A stretch of DNA of 64,000 nucleotides. Source: Taklimakanibacter albus (GTDB lineage Bacteria > Pseudomonadota > Alphaproteobacteria > Rhizobiales > Aestuariivirgaceae). The position numbers were made by a program, and so were the translations under genes. The notes beneath the pieces are model-generated. The model searched no databases. It saw only the letters and a program-made list of their open reading frames with translations, and had not been told where the DNA came from. Of the stretch, positions 53,186 to 62,319 are shown one piece after another. Each line of letters opens with the position of its first letter. Positions within the stretch are counted from its first letter, which is position 1. The stretch is taken from assembly GCF_016595235.1 (NCBI RefSeq), contig NZ_JAENHL010000008.1:62001-126000 (forward strand), given 5' to 3'.

Positions 53186-54580
53186 TCACGGATAGCAATA
53201 GGAATCCGACGAGCAGTCGCCGCCCTCGAGCCTCACCTGATGCGGCCGGTGGGGCGCCGGCCATTTGACGAAGAACTTCGGATCGAAGGCGATGCCGCCT
53301 TCCGGCCTGGCGTCGAGCTTCACCATCCAGCCTTCGATGCCGTCCGGATAGAATTGCGGATCGATGGCGCCATAGAGCGAATTGGTGAAGTAGATGCGCT
53401 TGCCGTCGCGGCTGATCTCGACCATCTGCGGACCGCCGCTCAACGGCCCCTTATGCGCCGGGTGTCCGGCTTGCGCGACGATGCCGCCAATACGGACCTT
53501 GCCGGCGAGCTTCGGCTTGAAGGGATCGGAGACATCGTACTGATGCAGATCGCCCGTTCCCCAGCAGGCGACATAAAGGAAGCGGTCATCCATCGACAAA
53601 TCGATGTCGGTGACGAGCGGCGGCACCGCACCGAACCCTTTGAGGACCGGCGGCAGTTTCTCGGCATCGGCCGGTTCGGCCGGAATGTCGATCACCTTGG
53701 TGACGGCCCATTTATTGCCGTCGCGATGCCAGACCCAGATGGACGACGAGAGATCCTTGAGTGAGACGACACAGTTCACGAAGCCATAGGCCTTGGTCGG
53801 ATCATGGGCGGGGCGCAGCTCGAAGACGAGCTGATACTCCTCGCCGAAATCGATGGTCTGCAGGTGCTTGCGCTTGTGCAGGTCCCAGAAATGCAGGCGC
53901 CGGCCATATTTGGCGCCGAGCAGGATTTCGGGCACCAGCCCGTTCTCGAACATATCGGGCGTACCCCATTCGCTGGTGACCAGCGTGTCGTAGCCCAGAT
54001 GCCACCAGGCATCATACGCAAGTTGCTGCGGCCCGCGCTCCACCTCCCATTGGCCGCGAATATCGAAGGTCTGGTGATCCATGAGAAAGATGCCGCCCGG
54101 CGCCTTGCCCTCGGCATTGCCCAGTGCGGCGACATAGATGCCTTCCGGGCCGCAATGGACCGTATGCGGCCTGGTATAGCCGGCCCGTTCGGCGACCTCG
54201 TTGGGCTCGATCACCCTGACGATCTTCGGCTTCTTAGGATTGGGCTTGGTGTCTAGAATATGGATACGCGACGAGCGCAGGCCCGGCACCACGAGATAGC
54301 GCCGCTCGCTATGGGGATGCGGTGCATTGGGGCAGAGACAGGACGAGCAGGCATTCCAGCCGAAATGATGCAGCTCATCACCGGCATTCGGCATCGAAAC
54401 GGTGTTGATGATCTTCGAATAGGTCTTCGATCTGGGATCGACATCGACCACCGCGATGGCGTCCGGCACTTTGCGGCCGGGGTCGAAGGCGGCGACATAG
54501 GCCAGCGTCTCAGGGGCGGCCTTCATCGCCATGCGCGGCGAGGGATAGAAACTCGGATCCGGCTTCATCAGGCTGGCCAT
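53186..54580 (-). CDS. Selenium-binding protein 56 family, probable methanethiol oxidase
   Basis: 464 residues. Seen: TLAYVAAFDPGRKVPDAIAVVDVDPRSKTYS, FGWNACSSCLCPNA, SSRIHILDTKPNPKKPKIV, RPHTVHCGPEGIYVAALG, HLGYDTLVTSEWGTPDMFENGLVPEILLG, HHQ/HD-type blocks and MVEISRDGKRIYFTNSLYGAIDPQFYP. This is the SBP56 beta-propeller family, whose bacterial members (EC 1.8.3.4) oxidise methanethiol to formaldehyde, hydrogen sulfide and peroxide with copper. AAGGAGA precedes the ATG. No signal peptide is obvious. It sits in the sulfur region, so methanethiol use is likely; no selenium role is implied. Confidence 0.88.
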   Translation of the reverse strand: MASLMKPDPSFYPSPRMAMKAAPETLAYVAAFDPGRKVPDAIAVVDVDPRSKTYSKIINTVSMPNAGDELHHFGWNACSSCLCPNAPHPHSERRYLVVPGLRSSRIHILDTKPNPKKPKIVRVIEPNEVAERAGYTRPHTVHCGPEGIYVAALGNAEGKAPGGIFLMDHQTFDIRGQWEVERGPQQLAYDAWWHLGYDTLVTSEWGTPDMFENGLVPEILLGAKYGRRLHFWDLHKRKHLQTIDFGEEYQLVFELRPAHDPTKAYGFVNCVVSLKDLSSSIWVWHRDGNKWAVTKVIDIPAEPADAEKLPPVLKGFGAVPPLVTDIDLSMDDRFLYVACWGTGDLHQYDVSDPFKPKLAGKVRIGGIVAQAGHPAHKGPLSGGPQMVEISRDGKRIYFTNSLYGAIDPQFYPDGIEGWMVKLDARPEGGIAFDPKFFVKWPAPHRPHQVRLEGGDCSSDSYCYP

Positions 54581-54742
54581 GGGCGTCTCCTTCCGTGAAG
54601 ATTGAGCAGTCCCCTCGAAGAGTCCTACGCATGAAGCGAGGTCGTCATCCGCAGCACCGTCTGTGAAAGCTACCTGAAATTGCCGCCCGCTTCAATCGGA
54701 GCACTCAATGCCCCTCGATCCAAGCTTCATTTCGTCGGGCGC

Positions 54743-55666
54743 CTATTCGCAGATCCGGTAATTGCCGGACTTGCCATGAATGCCGAGATCGAAGTGATAG
54801 TGCTCTGCATGCGCCTCGTTGGAGCCAGGTCCCAGGACCGTGGTGAAATAGCCACAGGCGGAGATGCGCAAGGCCATCAGCCAGCGGCTCTCGGCATTCT
54901 GGCTCTTCGCCACATTGGAAACGGGCAGATTCTTCTTGCCTGGCAAGTTGAAGGACGCGATGTCGACCGCATTGCCGAACGCATGCTCGCTGATCTTCGT
55001 CGTCGAGTCGCCATTGCGGTTGCGACATTCATAACCAGGCCCGGTCGAGATCGCCGTCAGTGCCTCCCCCGTATGCGCCTTGACGACGGGGGCCGCGATG
55101 TCGGCGACCCATGAGGTGAATTGCTTGGCGAAGACACAGTTCAAGGTCGGCTCGCCGGGAAAATTCACCATCCCCACCGGCGTCGCGATGGCGTTGATCT
55201 GCACCGGATTGACCACCTTGCACTGGCCCTCGGCCGCCGGCATTTCGGGAACCGTGAATTTGGCACCGAGCGCCGCAAGTTCCTCACGACAGGCCGCCAT
55301 CTCCTCGCCGGGCGCGGGCTTAGCCTCGTCCTCGGGTTTGGTTTCTTCCTGGGGCTTCGCCTCTTCCTTCGGCTTTGCAACCTCCGCAGGTTGCGCCCCG
55401 GTCTGAGGCACGAAGGGATTCTCCGAGGCGGATGGCTGTTCCCGTGATGGCTTTTCGCGCGGGACCGGAACTTTCTTGTTTCCGGCTGATCCCAGAGTGG
55501 GTGGCGCCACTTCAGCCGGTTCCGGTTCGGCAGGCTCCGCCGGCGGTGAAACCATTTCACCGGACACGGGCTTCGGCTTGGGCAGCGGCGGTTTCAACTT
55601 CTCAGCGGCCTGCGCCTCGATCAGCATGAGCGGAACGATCAGGCCAAGAAGTGCTATGCGTCTCAC
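54743..55666 (-). CDS. Extensin-like C-terminal domain protein (M15-like), secreted
   Basis: 307 residues. Signal peptide MRRIALLGLIVPLMLIEAQA. Residues about 25-130 are low-complexity, Pro/Glu/Lys-rich (PLPKPKP, PAEPAEPEPAE, then KPKEEAKPQEETKPEDEAKP). The C-terminal extensin_C domain begins near CREELAALGAKFTVPE and contains CKVVNPVQINAI, GYECRNRNGDSTTKISEHAFGNAVDIASF and EAHAEHYHFDLGIHG, i.e. His/Asp/His zinc ligands in M15 peptidase order plus conserved Cys. It probably cuts or binds peptidoglycan in the periplasm. No operon partner is evident. Confidence 0.85.
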   Translation of the reverse strand: MRRIALLGLIVPLMLIEAQAAEKLKPPLPKPKPVSGEMVSPPAEPAEPEPAEVAPPTLGSAGNKKVPVPREKPSREQPSASENPFVPQTGAQPAEVAKPKEEAKPQEETKPEDEAKPAPGEEMAACREELAALGAKFTVPEMPAAEGQCKVVNPVQINAIATPVGMVNFPGEPTLNCVFAKQFTSWVADIAAPVVKAHTGEALTAISTGPGYECRNRNGDSTTKISEHAFGNAVDIASFNLPGKKNLPVSNVAKSQNAESRWLMALRISACGYFTTVLGPGSNEAHAEHYHFDLGIHGKSGNYRICE

Positions 55667-55717
55667 GCCGTACCTCCCCCACAGTCACCCGAGTTCCCTT
55701 GCATCGCGAACTGGGAT

Positions 55718-56698
55718 ATGGGCAGGAGCATGACCTCCCCGATGTCGGCTGACAACAAGCTTCTTGCGGTACTCTATGCCTGCGCCGCCGTCGGTATCTC
55801 GTCGGCGGGCGACTCGGTGGTGAAGTGGCTGAGCGGCAACTATCCGGTGCATCAGATCCTGGTGGTGCGCTGCCTGATCGGCATACCGATCCTCACCTTC
55901 ATCGTGCATAAGCAGGCTTCGCTCGCAAGCCTCACCGCCCCCGGCATGGGACTGAGCCTGCTGCGCGGCCTGATCATGAGCTCGGCCTATCTCGCTTTCA
56001 TTCTCTCCATCGCGGCGATGCCGCTTGCCGACTCGGTCGCCATCTATTTCGCCATGCCGCTGATCGTCGCCGTCATCGCCGGGCCGCTGCTCGGCGAGCA
56101 TGTGGCGCTGCATCGCTGGATCGCCATCATCGCCGGCCTCGTCGGCGTCATCGTCATGATCAATCCGGGCAGCGGCGTATTCGAGCCGGCCGCCCTTCTC
56201 TCACTCTATTCGGCATTCGGCTATGCGGTGAGCCAGACATTGGCGCGGCTCGTGGTGCGGCGCGTGCCGCCGGCCGCCATGGCCTTCCACACCAACGCCG
56301 TCTATCTGTCGCTCGCGATCGTCCTCGCCATCATCTTCACCCAGCTCGATCTCAGCGGTGTTCACCATAAGAGCGTCGCCTTCCTGGCGCGGCCCTGGCA
56401 TTGGCCGACGCCGATCGATTTCGGCGCCATGCTGCTGCTCGGCTCGACGGTCGCGTTCGCCATGGTGCTGTTCGCCATGGCCTATAAGAGTGCCGAGTCA
56501 AGCTTCGTGGCGCCGTTCGAATATTCAGCGATGTTCTGGGCCGCCGCTCTCGGTTTCTTCGTCTTCGGCGATGTGCCCGGCATGCGCACGCTCTGGGGCG
56601 GCGCCATCGTGCTCCTCGCCGGCCTCTTCATGCTGTGGGCCGACCGGCGCAAGGACCGATTGATCACCGCCGCACAACCGCAGCGCCAGAACGCGTAA
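55718..56698 (+). CDS. EamA/DMT-family transporter
   Basis: 326 residues, about ten membrane spans formed by two EamA halves. Seen: LAVLYACAAVGISSAGDSVVKWLSGNYPVHQILVVRCLIG, LADSVAIYFAMPLIVAVIAGPLLGEHV, and in the second half AESSFVAPFEYSAMFWAAALGFFVFGDVPG. The start could be ATG 55718, 55730 or 55742; an AGGAG lies just before 55730 and favours 55742 by spacing, so I give the longest form. Members export metabolites or amino acids. The substrate is not visible. Confidence 0.85.
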   Translation: MGRSMTSPMSADNKLLAVLYACAAVGISSAGDSVVKWLSGNYPVHQILVVRCLIGIPILTFIVHKQASLASLTAPGMGLSLLRGLIMSSAYLAFILSIAAMPLADSVAIYFAMPLIVAVIAGPLLGEHVALHRWIAIIAGLVGVIVMINPGSGVFEPAALLSLYSAFGYAVSQTLARLVVRRVPPAAMAFHTNAVYLSLAIVLAIIFTQLDLSGVHHKSVAFLARPWHWPTPIDFGAMLLLGSTVAFAMVLFAMAYKSAESSFVAPFEYSAMFWAAALGFFVFGDVPGMRTLWGGAIVLLAGLFMLWADRRKDRLITAAQPQRQNA

Positions 56699-56700
56699 AG

Positions 56701-56728
56701 CCTGCGTAAATACAGGTCTTTACGCAGG
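56701..56728. terminator. Inverted repeat after the EamA gene; rest of the gap to 57044 is unassigned
   Basis: CCTGCGTAAA (56701-56710) pairs perfectly with TTTACGCAGG (56719-56728), starting two bases after the EamA stop. No T-tract follows, so termination would be weak. From 56729 to 57044 (about 315 bases) I see no gene, tRNA or repeat; the alanine dehydrogenase promoter must lie there. Confidence 0.5.
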
Positions 56729-57044
56729 AAAGCGGCTTGAATCTCTGATACGTGGGGGTTGTCGGCGCATCTTGTCCGGGAGTATAAGCAGCCGCGCATA
56801 CAGGCCGGCAAAGAACTGGCCCGCAGCAGCCAGGTGAACTGGTTCTGGCGCGCATCCTGGCGAAGTGGGATCACTTCACCGAATAGGGTTCGCGCTAGCA
56901 AACTGATTTGAGCCGATCGTTGTCGCCGCATTCATCACCTTCGGCGGGACGGCTCAAGGGGGCAACAGGCGAATAGCTTTATTCCGACAACCATCAATCC
57001 GGATCGCGGTAACAAGGCCCGCGTCCCTTGGGAGTTCTTCCATC

Positions 57045-58163
57045 ATGCTGATTGGCGTTCCGAAAGAGATCAAGAATCACGAATACCGGGTGGGCATGAC
57101 GCCACTCTCGGTTCGTGAGGCCGTTCGCCACGGTCACAAGCTCTGGGTCCAGACCGGTGCGGGACTCGGCATCGGAGCGTCGGACGAAGACTACAAGAAT
57201 GCCGGCGCGCAGATCATCCCGGCAGCGGACGAGATCTTCGCCAAGGCCGACATGATCGTGAAGGTGAAGGAGCCGCAGGCGGTCGAGCGCAAGATGCTGC
57301 GCGAGGGCCAGATCCTCTACACCTATCTGCATCTGGCTCCGGATCCGGAGCAGACCAAGGACCTCGTCGCATCGGGTGCGGTGTGCATCGCCTATGAAAC
57401 GGTGACCAATTCGCGCGGCGGCCTGCCGCTGCTGGCGCCGATGTCGCAAGTCGCCGGCCGCATGTCGATCCAGTCGGGCGCCCATTGCCTCGAAAAGGCG
57501 CAAGGCGGCTCGGGCATTCTGCTCGGTGGCGTGCCGGGCGTGGCGCCGGCCAAAGTCGTTATTCTCGGCGGCGGCGTCGTCGGCACGAATGCCGCGGCGA
57601 TGGCGCTCGGCCTCGGCGCCGATGTCACGGTGCTCGAGAAGAGCACCGACCGCATGGAAGAGCTGGTGGCGCGTTTCGGCACCCAGCTCAAGACGCTCTA
57701 TTCGACGCAAGGTGCGGTCGAGGATGAATGCGCTACCGCTGATCTCGTCGTCGGCGGCGTGCTGATCCCGGGCGCTGCCGCGCCCAAGCTTGTCACCCGC
57801 AAGATGCTGAAGGACTGGAAGAACGGCTCGGTCCTCGTCGATGTCGCCATCGATCAGGGCGGCTGTGCCGAAACCTCGAAGGCGACGACGCATGCCGACC
57901 CGACCTATGTGGTCGACGGCGTCATCCACTATTGCGTCGCCAATATGCCGGGCGGCGTTGCGCGCACCTCGACCTATGCGCTCAACAACGTCACCCTGCC
58001 CTTCGGCCTCGCCATCGCCAACAAGGGCTACAAGCAGGCGCTGCTCGAAGACCATCACCTGCGCGCCGGCCTCAATGTCTGCAAAGGCAAAGTGACCTAC
58101 AAGGCGGTGGCCGACGATCTCGGCTACGAATATGTCCCGGCCGAAAAGGCGCTCGCGGCCTAA
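57045..58163 (+). CDS. ald: Alanine dehydrogenase
   Basis: 372 residues, the standard length. It interconverts L-alanine and pyruvate plus ammonia with NAD (EC 1.4.1.1) in the cytoplasm. Seen: [23 protein letters not shown], the catalytic Lys in [11 protein letters not shown], the catalytic His in [13 protein letters not shown] site [28 protein letters not shown] and C-terminal [25 protein letters not shown]. With a taurine-pyruvate aminotransferase the alanine formed is returned to pyruvate by this enzyme, so it fits the nearby Xsc/SoeABC genes. The gene is alone in a 300-base-plus upstream gap. Confidence 0.95.
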   Translation: MLIGVPKEIKNHEYRVGMTPLSVREAVRHGHKLWVQTGAGLGIGASDEDYKNAGAQIIPAADEIFAKADMIVKVKEPQAVERKMLREGQILYTYLHLAPDPEQTKDLVASGAVCIAYETVTNSRGGLPLLAPMSQVAGRMSIQSGAHCLEKAQGGSGILLGGVPGVAPAKVVILGGGVVGTNAAAMALGLGADVTVLEKSTDRMEELVARFGTQLKTLYSTQGAVEDECATADLVVGGVLIPGAAAPKLVTRKMLKDWKNGSVLVDVAIDQGGCAETSKATTHADPTYVVDGVIHYCVANMPGGVARTSTYALNNVTLPFGLAIANKGYKQALLEDHHLRAGLNVCKGKVTYKAVADDLGYEYVPAEKALAA

Positions 58164-58233
58164 CCGCGAAGAGATTTGACAGTTCAGTCACGGCGTAGTT
58201 CCGTTGGAGGCCAGCTTCCAATGGAGGTGCGCC

Positions 58234-59313
58234 GTGACCAAGATCAAAGTCCGCAAAGGCATGCCGAGCGTCGCCTTGAGCAAGGCGGAGTTCACTGAAC
58301 GCTTCAAGGCCCGCTTCTTCGATCCCGCCTATGCCGACAAGGCCCGCAATATCGAGGCCCTGATCGAGCCGGCCTGGCGCTCCTATCACGATTATCACAA
58401 GAGCCCCATCACAAGGAAAGCCGGCAAGGAATTTGCCGACCCGTCCTATGAGCTTTCGGTCGATTGGCTCCAGGCGCGTGATAGCATCAAAGCGGCCGAG
58501 CGCGAGCAGCGTGATCCCGCAAGCCTGTCACGCATCCTCATCATCAACGGCTCGATGCGCAGCGATCAGAGCTGCCCAGGCGAAATGTCGAAGAGCTGGC
58601 GGCTCGTCTCCCTCGCACGCAAGATCATCGAGGCCAAGCGCGGCTTTGCCGTCGACGTCCTCGATCTGAGCCTGCTGGCGTCCGAATATGGCCGCGTCAT
58701 CTATCCCTGCAAGGCCTGCGTCTCGACCGCCATGCCGCTCTGCCACTGGCCGTGCTCCTGCTATCCCAACCATGCCATCGGCCAGGTGAATGACTGGATG
58801 AACGAGATCTATCCGATGTGGGTCCGGGCGCATGGCATCATGATCGTGACGCCGGTGAACTGGTATCAGGCGCCGGCCGGCCTCAAGGCGATGATCGACC
58901 GGCTCGTCTGCGCCGATGGCGGCAATCCCGATCCGACCTCGACGCATGGCAAGGATCCGCACGCCGCCAAGCTGCTCGAGCGCAAGGGCTGGCCCTATCC
59001 CCGTCATCTCGCTGGCCGGCTGTTCTCCGTCATCGTGCATGGCGATGCGTCGGGCACCGAGAATCTGCGCCGCATCCTGACCGACTGGCTCACCGATATG
59101 GGGCTGATGCCGGCGGCGCCGAAAGCGCTGCTCGACCGCTATATCGGCTATTACAAGGATTACGCGACGAGCCATGACGATCTCGATGCCGATCGCGACT
59201 TCCAGGAGGAAGTACGCAACGCCGCGCGTGCCCTGATCGCGGCCGTCGTGCTTCAGCGCAAGGGTGAGTTCAAACGCGCCGATGCCGGCATAACCGATCC
59301 GCGACCCAAGTAG
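58234..59313 (+). CDS. NADPH-dependent FMN reductase/flavodoxin-like protein with Cys cluster
   Basis: About 359 residues from a GTG at 58234 with GGAGGT five bases upstream. The N-terminal 115 residues are helical and unfamiliar. The flavodoxin-like domain begins ILIINGSMRSDQSCPGEMSKSWRLVSLARKIIE and contains ADLIVIVTPVNWYQAPAGLKAMIDR-like features (HGIMIVTPVNWYQAPAGLKAMIDRLV), the FMN-binding loop set of NADPH-dependent FMN reductases. A Cys-rich insertion follows YPCKAC, with C159, C162, C170, C174 and C176, which could hold an iron-sulfur cluster as in Isf-type flavoproteins. The substrate is unknown. The two halves suggest a dedicated electron-transfer or reductase role. Confidence 0.8.
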   Translation: MTKIKVRKGMPSVALSKAEFTERFKARFFDPAYADKARNIEALIEPAWRSYHDYHKSPITRKAGKEFADPSYELSVDWLQARDSIKAAEREQRDPASLSRILIINGSMRSDQSCPGEMSKSWRLVSLARKIIEAKRGFAVDVLDLSLLASEYGRVIYPCKACVSTAMPLCHWPCSCYPNHAIGQVNDWMNEIYPMWVRAHGIMIVTPVNWYQAPAGLKAMIDRLVCADGGNPDPTSTHGKDPHAAKLLERKGWPYPRHLAGRLFSVIVHGDASGTENLRRILTDWLTDMGLMPAAPKALLDRYIGYYKDYATSHDDLDADRDFQEEVRNAARALIAAVVLQRKGEFKRADAGITDPRPK

Positions 59314-59362
59314 TCTCGAAAAGCGCTTCACAGTTTTCGGTCCGATGCTGTAGCTTGCGCCC

Positions 59363-59746
59363 ATGATCGAGGCCTTCGCTCTACTTCTGCTTTGCCAGCT
59401 CGCCGGTGAGATCCTCTCGCATGGCTTCGGCCTGCCGATGCCCGGTCCGGTGGTCGGGTTGCTCCTGCTTTTCGCGGGCCTCTTCGTCGCGCAGAGATTC
59501 GTCACGCTCAGCCCGCAAACGATCAACGACACCGCGCTCGGCCGCACGACCGGCGGTCTTCTGCAGCATCTCTCCTTACTGTTCGTGCCGGCAGGCGTCG
59601 GCGTTATCGATCATCTGGGCCTCATAAATTCTTACGGGCCCGTCCTCTTCCTGGCGCTTCTCGTCTCGACCGCTCTGTCTCTCGCGGTCACGGCCCTCGT
59701 CTTCACCTGGGTGAAGAACCGGCAAACCGGCCGCATGGCATCATGA
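59363..59746 (+). CDS. cidA: CidA/LrgA-family holin-like membrane protein
   Basis: 127 residues, four hydrophobic spans. Seen: LLCQLAGEILSHGFGLPMPGPVVGLLLLF and LLQHLSLLFVPAGVGVIDH, the family's LPxPGxVxG and LFxPAGVG motifs. CidA/LrgA proteins pair with CidB/LrgB and affect murein hydrolase activity, lysis or pyruvate transport. The stop overlaps the next start (ATGA at 59743). In this setting a role in moving small carboxylates such as pyruvate or acetate is as likely as cell lysis. Confidence 0.88.
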   Translation: MIEAFALLLLCQLAGEILSHGFGLPMPGPVVGLLLLFAGLFVAQRFVTLSPQTINDTALGRTTGGLLQHLSLLFVPAGVGVIDHLGLINSYGPVLFLALLVSTALSLAVTALVFTWVKNRQTGRMAS

Positions 59747-60462
59747 CACCGGCTTTCGATCTCTGGGTCTATCTCTCCTCGACGCCGCTTCTGTGGTTGA
59801 CGGTGACCTTGCTCGTCTGGATCGCCGCCGACCGCATCGCGCTTGCCTCGGGGCGGCATCCGGCGGTCAACCCCGTGCTGATCTCGATCGTCACGCTTGG
59901 CGCCATCCTGCTGCTCACCGGCACGTCCTTCGCCGCTTATTTCCAGGGCGCGCAGTTCGTGCATTTCCTGCTCGGCCCCGCCATCGTCGCCATCGCCGTG
60001 CCGCTCTATCGCAATCTCGACAAGGTGAAAGCCAACATCCTGCCGATGGCGGCAGCACTCGTCGCAGGCTCGGTGACGGCGGCCGTCTCCGCGCTTGGCG
60101 TCGCTGCGCTCTTCGGTGTTCCCGACAATGTGCTGGCCTCGCTCGCGCCGAAATCCGTCACGGCGGGCGTCGCCATGGGCATCGCCGAGCAGTTCGGCGG
60201 CCAGCCGGCGCTCACCGCGGTGCTCGTCATCACCACCGGCCTCATCGGCGCCATCATCGTGACGCCGCTGATGAATGCGCTAGGCCTCAAGGACTACGCG
60301 GCGCGCGGCTTCGCCGCCGGCCTCTCCGCCCATGGCATCGGCACGGCGCGTGCTTTCGTCGTCGATGAAGTGGCCGGCACATTCGCCGGCATCGCCATGG
60401 CGCTCAATGCCGTCATGACCGCGCTCATTCTGCCCCTCATCCTCTACTGGTTCTTGAAATAG
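59743..60462 (+). CDS. cidB: CidB/LrgB-family membrane protein
   Basis: 239 residues, about six to eight spans. Seen: FLLGPAIVAIAVPLYRNLDKVKANILPM, ALFGVPDNVLASLAPKSVTAGVAMGIAEQFGGQPALTAV and AARGFAAGLSAHGIGTARAFVVDEVAGTFAGIAMALNAVMTA, the LrgB signatures. Partner of the CidA-like protein. It precedes the cupin by 14 bp. Confidence 0.9.
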   Translation: MTPAFDLWVYLSSTPLLWLTVTLLVWIAADRIALASGRHPAVNPVLISIVTLGAILLLTGTSFAAYFQGAQFVHFLLGPAIVAIAVPLYRNLDKVKANILPMAAALVAGSVTAAVSALGVAALFGVPDNVLASLAPKSVTAGVAMGIAEQFGGQPALTAVLVITTGLIGAIIVTPLMNALGLKDYAARGFAAGLSAHGIGTARAFVVDEVAGTFAGIAMALNAVMTALILPLILYWFLK

Positions 60463-60476
60463 AAAAGGAGACTTCC

Positions 60477-60758
60477 ATGTCCGGCACCGCCAAAGCGATC
60501 AAGCACATCGAGAACGACAAGGTGATCGTCACCGAATACCGTTTCGCCCCCGGCGCCAATACCGGCTGGCACCGCCATGGCCATGACTATGTCGTGGTGC
60601 CCTTGATGGACGGCAAAGTGAAGCTCCTCACCAAGGATGGCGAGAGCTTCGCCGACATGAAGAAAGCCGTGCCGTATTTCCGCAGCGAAGGTGTCGAGCA
60701 CGATGTGATCAATGCCAATGAAACCGAATATGCTTTCATAGAGATCGAGCTCAAATAA
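60477..60758 (+). CDS. Small single-domain cupin
   Basis: 93 residues. AAGGAG precedes the ATG at 60477. Seen: the cupin turn GANTGWHRHGHDYVVVPLMDG with HxHxxD-type ligands (WHRHGHD), then EGVEHDVIN with a further His, enough for one metal. Such proteins may be metal-dependent binders or small oxygenases; no substrate can be read. It is close to the preceding CidB and followed after one base by the Stf0 gene, suggesting an operon. Confidence 0.8.
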   Translation: MSGTAKAIKHIENDKVIVTEYRFAPGANTGWHRHGHDYVVVPLMDGKVKLLTKDGESFADMKKAVPYFRSEGVEHDVINANETEYAFIEIELK

Positions 60759-60759
60759 C

Positions 60760-61530
60760 ATGTTCAATGCCTACATCATCTGCGGCACGCCCCGAACCGG
60801 GAGTACGCTTTTGTGTGATCTTCTCGCCTCGACCAAACGGGCCGGCAATCCTGATTCCTTCTACGGGCGCAAATTTCTCGCCTGGTGGGCTGGTCAATGG
60901 AATCTGCCGAGCCCGGAGACGATGAGCGAGCGCGACTACAATATCGAATATCTGAAGACGGCGATCAAAGTCGGCAAGGGCGGCACGGATATCTTCGGCC
61001 TTCGCCTGATGCGGGAGAATCTCGGCGAGCTTTCCGACACCCTGGATCAGATCTATCCTGGCCTGCCCTCGGACCGGGCGCGTCTCGAGAAGGCCTTCGG
61101 CAACATCCTCTATCTGCATCTCTCGCGGGAGGACAAACTCGCCCAGGCGGTTTCGCTGATCAAGGCGGAGCAGACCGGCCTTTGGCATGTCGCTCCCGAT
61201 GGGACCGAGATCGAGAGGCTGGCGCCGCCGAAAGACCCCGAATATGACTTCGAGCGGATCAGGCGGAAACTTGCCGAGCTCGAAAGTTACGACACGGCCT
61301 GGAACTCATGGTTCGCTGAGCAGCAGATAATACCGCTGCGCATCGGCTATGAGACGCTGTCGGCCGATCCCGCCGCCACATTGACACGCATCTGCGCGGC
61401 GCTCGACATCCCGGCGCCCAAGCCTGAGGAGGTGAAGCCCGGCGTGGCGAAGCTTTCCGATGCGATCAGTCTCGACTGGATGCGGCGATTTAAGACGGAC
61501 CTCGAGCGCTGCCCGGCACTGCCGTCATAA
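60760..61530 (+). CDS. Stf0-family sulfotransferase
   Basis: 256 residues. The 5'-phosphosulfate-binding loop is seen at the start, AYIICGTPRTGSTLLCDLLAST, followed by GNPDSFYGRKFLAWW, LRLMRENLGEL, ILYLHLSREDKLAQAVSLIKAEQTGLWH (3'-phosphate Arg/Ser region) and PLRIGYETLSADPAATLTRICAALDI. Stf0 enzymes transfer sulfate from PAPS to carbohydrate or lipid hydroxyls, originally trehalose. The ATG at 60760 is one base after the cupin stop. The acceptor is unknown. Confidence 0.88.
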   Translation: MFNAYIICGTPRTGSTLLCDLLASTKRAGNPDSFYGRKFLAWWAGQWNLPSPETMSERDYNIEYLKTAIKVGKGGTDIFGLRLMRENLGELSDTLDQIYPGLPSDRARLEKAFGNILYLHLSREDKLAQAVSLIKAEQTGLWHVAPDGTEIERLAPPKDPEYDFERIRRKLAELESYDTAWNSWFAEQQIIPLRIGYETLSADPAATLTRICAALDIPAPKPEEVKPGVAKLSDAISLDWMRRFKTDLERCPALPS

Positions 61531-61565
61531 AGTTGTAAAGTCGCGCGCTAGAGTGCGGGTCACAC

Positions 61566-62237
61566 ATGGATCCGCATTTCGCACTCGATTCGCCCTTGCC
61601 TTCCTTCGCGCAGCGTCTGGCGATGATGGACAACATCCTGCCGCCAGATGATTTCGTGCGCCTCGTCGGCGAGGTCGAGGACCTGGTCGAGACCGAGCGC
61701 AGCTACCTACCGGCGCATAAGAAAGGCGGCACTGTCGCCTATGAGACGCTGGAGCGTCAGGCGCCGAACCTTGTCGAGCTCTACCGCTCGTCCGAGCTCT
61801 GTTCGCTCGTCTCCGATGTCGTACGCCTCAAGGTCGAGGCCACGCCGCTCCACGACCAGAGCTCCTGCTCGGTGCTCTTCTATGAGAAGCCCGGGGACCA
61901 CATCGGCTGGCACTATGACCACAATTTCTACCGCGGCCGGCATTTCACCGTGCTGGTGCCGATGGTCAATCGTGGGCGCGAGCCGAACGGCCTGTCGCAG
62001 GCCCGTCTCATGGCGCGCCAGAACGGCCGCGACCAGATCATCCCGACGCCGCCCAATTCCATGATCGTCTTTGAGGGCGCGCGGGTGCGCCACAAGGTGA
62101 CGCCAATCGGTGAAGGCGAGCGCCGCGTCATCTGGAGCATGACTTTCTGCGCCGACCCCCGCAATTCCGCGTTGCAAGGCGTGGCCCGCCGGGTCAAGGA
62201 CACCGCCTTTTTCGGGTTTCGGGCGCTCTGGACCTGA
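61566..62237 (+). CDS. Fe(II)/2-oxoglutarate-type oxygenase
   Basis: 223 residues. The metal and cosubstrate pattern is visible: H116-x-D118 in HIGWHYDHNFYRGRHFTVLVPM, distal H176 in ARVRHKVTPI and a downstream Arg (R186/R187) in GEGERRVIWSM for 2-oxoglutarate. This is a prolyl-hydroxylase/HalD-like jelly roll, shorter than TauD and lacking its motifs. The substrate is unknown. It lies between Stf0 and Xsc on the same strand; a sulfonate or sulfated substrate is a guess only. Confidence 0.78.
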   Translation: MDPHFALDSPLPSFAQRLAMMDNILPPDDFVRLVGEVEDLVETERSYLPAHKKGGTVAYETLERQAPNLVELYRSSELCSLVSDVVRLKVEATPLHDQSSCSVLFYEKPGDHIGWHYDHNFYRGRHFTVLVPMVNRGREPNGLSQARLMARQNGRDQIIPTPPNSMIVFEGARVRHKVTPIGEGERRVIWSMTFCADPRNSALQGVARRVKDTAFFGFRALWT

Positions 62238-62281
62238 GCGCTCCCCGGAACTGGCGCTTTCATGGGTCCAGATGCCAGAAT

Positions 62282-62304
62282 AGGGAAAGACACGATCTTT
62301 CCCT
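62282..62304 (+). promoter_or_regulatory. Perfect hairpin in the xsc leader
   Basis: AGGGAAAGA (62282-62290) pairs perfectly with TCTTTCCCT (62296-62304) around CACGA. It ends five to six bases before the AGGAG ribosome site (62309-62313) of xsc, so it may stabilise the message or gate translation. No U-tract follows, so it is not a terminator. Confidence 0.6.
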
Positions 62305-62319
62305 GCCCAGGAGTCTCGC

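Noticed and set aside
56482-56931. Possible gene opposite the EamA end and in the 56.7-57.0 kb gap
   Set aside because: It overlaps the EamA gene antisense, has no ribosome site or motif and looks like chance.
61566-62237. TauD (taurine dioxygenase)
   Set aside because: The protein is too short and has a prolyl-hydroxylase-like ligand arrangement without TauD motifs, despite the sulfonate neighbourhood.
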